The notes beneath the pieces are model-generated. The model worked only from the letters and a program-made list of their open reading frames with translations. It searched no databases and was not told the origin of the DNA. From Jaapia argillacea MUCL 33604 (Eukaryota; Basidiomycota; Agaricomycetes; Jaapiales; Jaapiaceae), in contig KL197754.1 of assembly GCA_000697665.1 (NCBI GenBank), positions 42,622 through 106,621 of the forward strand: DNA of 64,000 nt, written 5' to 3'. Numbering within the stretch: position 1 is the first letter of the stretch; every line of letters starts with the position of its first letter. Below, one piece after another: positions 58,702 through 64,000 of this stretch. The translations under genes were made by a program, and so were the position numbers.

Positions 58702-60678
58702 ATGATATCACGACTTTTCATTGCTCAACTCGTCGCTCTCTGGATTTCTTTCTGCATTTTGGTCGCCATTACCGCCGTTACGACAATATCCTTCTTTCAC
58801 CGGGCAGACTGCGACCCAGAGAACCCTCTGAGCCTCCTCGTCCTCAGCACCGATGGCAATACTAGCTCGCAGTGTAGCCAGAACGAGACGCTGTCGCGCT
58901 TCGTGTTGCGCTGGTCAAGCTATATCCAGTCGACCAATATCATCGTCCTGCAAGCCATTGCCTCACTCTCCCTCTTAACTCTCCGCCCATACCTGCTAGC
59001 AAGAAGTTGGAAGTCCCTCGAAACAGATCGCCCCCCTCTTCGAGCCGTCCAGAGCAGCATCATGTTGGTTGATTCTCCCCAACTGATCCCTGGAATTATG
59101 TTGGGATGGCACGCCGGGTTCTTTTCGTCCTCCGTCATTTTCGTAATCGTTGTGGGATTGCTCTCACTCGGGTCGCCCCTGGCGGTATCATCAATCTATC
59201 GCTCACACATCGGACCGTTCTATGCGGAGCTTAACTTCACTGGAGGGGGCGGTATAGGCCCTATGGTACCAGCGATGTATGACTCTTCATACGTAGTTGG
59301 GTCCGGCGTGACCGCGGGACGTTCCATCATCGCAGCGCAGTCGATAGATTTTATCCAGGCGCATGCTACATCCCCCCCTGGGTTGACGCCATTTTTACTG
59401 GACAGCGAGGTCCAGCAGGTGGGTAAAGCGGTGTATTTCATGGTAGCGGATGCAAACTCAATATCCTTCTCATTTTAGGTGTGGCAAGCGCGCAAGAGAA
59501 CGGTTGCAGCACTGTCAACCCTGGACTGCGGGAGCTCCGCTCCCGGCCGAATCAGTCAATTCCCATTCTCCATCACCTCGCCAGAATACTGGTGGTCAGA
59601 CAGTTACGATTCCCAAACTACCGATTTCACCCTTGGCGGCGTAGAATCTTCGATGTATAACGAACCCAACTTATCCGTGGTGTATTTCAACGCCTCAACT
59701 GTTGTGTCTCCGGGAGTTGTGGAAACCACCACCAGCGTCATCTTCTTCGCCGCAAATGGGACCATCCAGGGAGCCCAGCAGCATATTACCTCCCCTAATG
59801 CCACCTCCAGGATAGCTCATATCGACATCCTGGTCTGCACCAGCATCGCCAAGTTACAAATCAGCGATTGCGACATCGCTCACGGTTTCGTCCAAAACTG
59901 CTCGGCAACCAACCTTACCACGATTTCCAACATCACATCCAGTAGAATGGGTGGTGTTGATCAGTATCTCGATAACCCTGATATTGTTGGAAACGCTCTT
60001 AGCGCAGTTCCAGCCGTCATGGTTTATCCCCGCACGGGTTTTTTTCCCATGTTCGTCTCAATCACTGAAACTCTCAACGCCTCCGGACTCCCTCCTACGA
60101 CTTACCTTACGGCACACACGTATGACCCCGGATACTACATCACACTGGATTACATCTCGACGGCCATGTTCGAGGTTGGGATTAAAGGGATGGTCCAGGG
60201 ACTTCTCACTGCGTGGACCCAATACAACACCACCGAAGGATCGATCGAAGCCACCTTTGCGACATCTGACGTGTGGCTCCAGATGGTCATTCTCGGAGTC
60301 GCGTTCGTATGTGCACTGGTTGCGACCTTCCTGTCCACTTTACCGTCGTCGTCCCGTCACGCCGTTGAGCTGACTTTGGCTCGCACGTTGGCAATCTCTC
60401 GGGACCCGAAGGTCGATGAAGTGTTTGCTCCATACGCTGACAGATCCGTTGCGATCGGTGGGGATGTGATGGAGAAGAAATTTGCGTATGGTTATGATCC
60501 TCGTACTGGGCGGTGGGCGCTCAGACCTGTCGATGACGGGACAGCTTTGACAACTTCAATGGAGGAATCCACATCGCCTTGGCACCGTCCCAAACAAGGC
60601 CCTTCGATTGTACATTCTGAAGAAGAGATATTTCTTTTGCCCATTACGGGAGAAAACACGAGTGGCCCTGTTGCGTAG
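58702..60678 (+). CDS. Large membrane protein of unknown function
   Basis: Two exons (58702-59418, 59479-60678; 60-nt intron) encode 638 residues. Helices are predicted near residues 8-30 (FIAQLVALWISFCILVAITA), 80-100 (IIVLQAIASLSLLTL), 145-170 (FFSSSVIFVIVVGLLSLG) and close to the end (VWLQMVILGVAFVCALVATF). Between the third and fourth helix lies a domain of about 350 residues with many N-x-S/T sites (NLS, NAS, NCS, NLT, NTT) and cysteines, consistent with an extracellular or lumenal domain. A cytosolic tail of about 90 residues follows. Similar anonymous proteins occur in basidiomycete genomes, but I know no assigned function. The start is the first Met, just before the first helix. Confidence 0.75.
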
Positions 60679-62008
60679 GCTTGTAACTTTGGCCCAGCAC
60701 TTTCTTGGTTCGTGTTGCGGACGGCATTTTCAACTTCCCCCTTGTATTATTATACTCGCAGATACTCGCAAAAATGGCTTGTTACTGAATCCATATTCCT
60801 CATGTAGTAGTCCGTACTTAGTCTGGGAGCATCGCTTGTTACCTCACCATGTCCTCGCACGGTCCAACGGCCTAACATGAAGAAAATGCTACAGAGGAGC
60901 TGCCGATGACAGCCAGATGATCAAACGGAATATACCAAGTCAGAAAGCTGACGAAGTCGTGCTGCCTAGATTCCACATGAGCACTCCATCCACACCGAAC
61001 GAGTTTGTGCACGTGTCTCTGCCCCTAAACGCGAAATATGTGTGGGTACGAATGCACGCCTCTCGGCAGTATACACAAGGAACTTACCATATGGTTAATG
61101 GTCAGGGGATAAATTAGGGTGACACCGTTTGAGAAGGCAGGGTTGGTCTCACTGGCTCGCCATGGCGTGTCCACATCTCTTGAGATGACGTGACCGTCCT
61201 GATTGATATAGGATTTCAAAACGAGAGGAGTTGGAAGGCTACGTCCCCCATATCGCGCAACGTCCTTTCTTCTCAGAAACACGATGGGTTCGGGAGGGCA
61301 ACCTGGAGGCATCAACAACCGATCAGGACAAACGACATATCGACGAAAAGCTCACAAAGAGGTTTAAATATGTTCCAAGCTTTGATCAGGGACTGCTGTT
61401 TAGGGTCGAGACCAAAAACGCTCAGATTGTGGTGGTAACCCTTGGTAAGAGCAAGTGGGCCGGCCAAGTAGCGGACAAGCGAGATACAGTATGACTTCTG
61501 ATATCACCAAATTGTGGACATGCCAGTGATCATCATGGGAGGAAAACTCTGAGGACGGTACTCTGAGATAAGCGAGACCCGAACCTATGCAATGGAGCAC
61601 GTCTTCTGAGACGCAAGATGGTTGTCGTAGCTGAGAATCGAATGAGGCGACGTGCTCCACGGGTGCAGAAAACCAAGATTCGGTAATTTATAGACGACAG
61701 GAGATAGCCCCATGGAAAGTGCTCAAGACGACACTCCCAAAGATTTCAGTAGATCCCTGCCAGTGAGATGTCAACTCGGTCTGGCCGTCGACCAGCACCG
61801 TAACTTCATGGTGGTATTGGTGTTTCGGAGGAAGTTAAGATTAAGTTTTGAGACGCTCAGTTATACCGTATAAGTATCTCGACAACCATGCGATGGTGAT
61901 GGAAGCGACTTGAAGAGCACTTACCGTCTAATTGACAGCTCCTCGAATGCGGCAACTGTCCTTTGCTTGTTCGCTGGCCCCCAGCTCAACAACCTCTTCC
62001 TTGCCACG
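60679..62008. other. Intergenic
   Basis: 1.3 kb. Overlapping short frames on both strands at 61025-61660 give no recognised family or splice chain. The right end holds the promoter of the sulfhydryl oxidase gene. Confidence 0.4.
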
Positions 62009-62990
62009 ATGATCTCAAGGTTCTCCAGAGCATTCCTAGCAATAATGTTTGCTCTGGTACGCCATTCTATTTACCTCATTTCAACCGAGTCTGAAGACTT
62101 GCTTTCGCAGCTCCTGATCACGTCGCTTGCCTTCCTCCATCCACCTTCGCGAGCATACATCGACCCGTACACCGGAGATCTTTTTGGAGAGGGAGGCGTG
62201 GAGAAGGAATTGCCAGCGCACCCGCCTATCCCGGGTAGCGATGTTGTCCAGGGTGGTGTTATCATGCCGAAGTTGGGGAACGCGACAGCCAAGTTTGTCC
62301 GATTTTTGCATTCATCCGTGCTATTTAACTAAGGAGGACCCATAGAGCAGCCCTGGGTCGTGCAACTTGGAAACTATTGTGAGGATTTCTCATCTCTACT
62401 GACATACATCTCTTTGACGTCTGCTGCACAGACACACCATTACCCTACGTTACCCAGAGGTGATGATCAACCTCCAGCGTCTCTGATGGAATCACTTACC
62501 TTCCTCTAGTTACCCACACCTGACGAACGCGAAGCCTTGAGCTCTTACTTCCACATCTTTTCAAGGTTATATCCTTGCGGAGAATGCGCGACCGAGTTCC
62601 AACAACTGTTGAAGAAGTTCCCTCCTCAGGTAAGTTCTCCCTTCTTTCTCGCGTCCTTCTGGTAGAGCAGATAGTTGAAACGTACGCCAGACATCATCTA
62701 GAAGGGCAGCGGCGTTGTGGTGAGTGCTTTACTCTCTCCCGAACATAGTCACATCTTCTCATCTCCGACTTACAAACAGGCTTTGTCACGTCCACAATCA
62801 AGTCAACGAGCGACTTCACAAGCCAGAATTTGACTGTGCCCACCTGGATGAAACATACGACTGTGGTTGTGGAGACGAGCCTCTATCACTCCCCTCGAGG
62901 GCAGAGCCTGATCTCGATCCTATGGATTTGGAGAGGGACCTGAGTAAGGATGATCAGACTGGCGTTGGCCTTATACGAGGAGGGAGGTAG
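62009..62990 (+). CDS. ERV2: FAD-linked sulfhydryl oxidase, Erv2-like (ER)
   Basis: Seven exons (62009-62056, 62111-62292, 62346-62378, 62432-62459, 62510-62629, 62691-62719, 62780-62990) give 216 residues. An N-terminal hydrophobic segment (FLAIMFALLLITSLAFL) acts as an ER signal anchor, which separates it from mitochondrial Erv1. The Erv/ALR domain shows LGRATWKLLHTITLRYP, the redox pair Cys120/Cys123 in YPCGEC, the FAD-binding WLCHVHNQVN (C149...H152 N153), and a following Cys in PEFDC. The C-terminal CGCG (DYDCGCGDE-like) may be the shuttle cysteine pair that passes electrons from substrates such as PDI. It forms disulfides with O2 as acceptor. All introns are GT-AG and in phase. Confidence 0.92.
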
Positions 62991-63133
62991 CTTGTTTCTC
63001 CCTTGTATAAACCGACGATGGATGGGGTGGTTGATATTGGGGGTATGACTTATGTAGTATACTTATATTCTGATTGTCTCATGATAGGTGTCTTAGCTGG
63101 AGTCGACCAAAGTGGTATGATCGTATTGAGTGA
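62991..63133. other. Short convergent spacer
   Basis: 3' ends of the oxidase (plus) and the GH71 gene (minus); nothing else seen. Confidence 0.5.
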
Positions 63134-64000
63134 CTAAGACGACATAGCGACGAAAGCATTAAAGTTATACACTCCTGGTTGGCTCTGGAACTTGTAAACT
63201 TCGGGGTTGCAGCGAGCAACGACATTTCCGTCCCGAATTACTTCCACTCCCATCCCACCATCGAGGACTAACGGGTGCGATAGCTTTAATAATCCGGGGA
63301 GTATTCTATACGAGCGCGCATCTCCTCGGTCGTCGGCCGACCACATCTTCACAAGTCCCTCGCGGGTAGAGAGAACGACAACCCAGAAGTTATCGTCGGT
63401 CTATCGTATTAACCATCATCACATCAAAGACACCGTCAACTCTCAACCATTTCACCACCAATAGCACTCACCAGTTGCCAATTCGTTGGCCTGGGAACAC
63501 TATCTGGTGCCCAAGCGTCCTTAGGATGAGGTCTTGCCCACACAAAGATCCTATCCTCCAAGGTAGGACTACCCAGAGAGAAGCCTTGCTTGAAAGCGCG
63601 AATGAAGTAAGCGTTGAGATGAAGCCACGCTTCGTGCGGGTATCCATCGACCCATGCTTGGGAGTTGGGCTGAGCGCCCTTGATTGGGCCAACATAGTGG
63701 GATTCACCGTAATCTTACGATCATCGTCAAATTTCGTGTTTGGTGATGAGGACGGTCATGGAAGAGGACGAACCGTTCCATGATATGAGTTGCACGATGT
63801 TAATTCGATCGCGCATGCCAATCAACTTCTCCCATTTCCGGACGAAAAGCCAATCGTCACCTCGATAGATCCACTGGAACCAGTAAGTCCTAGACGGTCA
63901 ACACTGAGGGTTGATTGCGTACATTCTTGTTCCACGAATCGGGACCATAGTGCTGTTCGTTTTATTTCTCGAAGGCTCTCAAAACACGCAGAGTTGCAAA
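63134..64000 (-). CDS. GH71 alpha-1,3-glucanase (mutanase), C-terminal part
   Basis: The 3' end of a minus-strand gene that continues beyond 64000. Exons seen are 63923-64000, 63775-63873, 63472-63713 and 63134-63400. The order YGPDSWNKNWIYRGDDWLF, RWEK-like VRKWEKLI, IVQLISWNDYGESHYVGPI, WVDGYPHEAWLHLNAYFIRAFKQG and RIFVWARPHPKDAW is that of GH71 endo-1,3-alpha-glucanases. These hydrolyse alpha-1,3-glucan, a component of fungal walls, in remodelling, autolysis or attack on other fungi. A C-terminal beta-sandwich-like segment follows. The N-terminal signal and catalytic residues lie outside the window. Confidence 0.88.

Overview
This is nuclear DNA of a filamentous basidiomycete, most likely an Agaricomycete. 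Genes are split by many short introns (about 50-65 nt, GT-AG). Several families are typical of mushroom-forming fungi: a DUF6534 membrane protein, a FunK1-type kinase, F-box proteins, and a secreted plant-cell-wall-degrading set of two GH10 xylanases and a GH43 enzyme. The species cannot be read from the sequence. One run of 909 N marks an assembly gap. For most genes I rebuilt the exons by hand; summed exon lengths divide by three and the joined proteins match family landmarks.

Layout. 1-4.1 kb: no protein gene; diverged tRNA-like repeats, a TTCAAG microsatellite, and three to five related elements with box C/D snoRNA-like features on the minus strand. 4.1-9.1 kb: dynactin p25 (DCTN5) and a DUF6534 membrane protein. 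9.9-13.5 kb: N-acetylglucosamine-6-phosphate deacetylase and a secreted cupredoxin-like GPI protein. 14.8 kb: F-box-like protein. 17.4-22.2 kb: tandem GH10 xylanases with matched TATA boxes. 22.8 kb: a FunK1-type kinase whose catalytic loop is broken. 25.3-28.3 kb: alpha-arrestin with a PPxY motif. 28.7-32.8 kb: GH43 glycosidase and a Tos1-like wall protein. 33.4 kb: TIM22. 35.0-37.2 kb: a truncated second copy of eIF4G. 37.4-41.1 kb: TRK potassium transporter. 41.4-46.6 kb: full-length eIF4G. 48.6-53.7 kb: a large RecB-like Fe-S nuclease/SF1 helicase. 54.6-55.9 kb: F-box protein. 56.7-57.8 kb: tRNA-like sequence and assembly gap. 58.7-60.7 kb: unknown membrane protein. 62.0-63.0 kb: Erv2-like sulfhydryl oxidase. 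63.1 kb to the edge: partial GH71 alpha-1,3-glucanase.

How genes relate. The xylanases and GH43 could act in sequence on xylan. GH71, Tos1 and the GlcNAc-6-phosphate deacetylase touch the fungus's own wall. The most unusual observations are: (i) the RNA-like cluster at 2.7-3.6 kb, where three copies keep a hairpin by compensatory changes; (ii) an inverted, intron-retaining duplication of the 3' half of eIF4G flanking the TRK gene, whose copy lacks the N-terminal third and carries a degenerate eIF4E-binding motif; (iii) a 4-nt microexon in one xylanase; (iv) a GC-AG intron in the GH43 gene.
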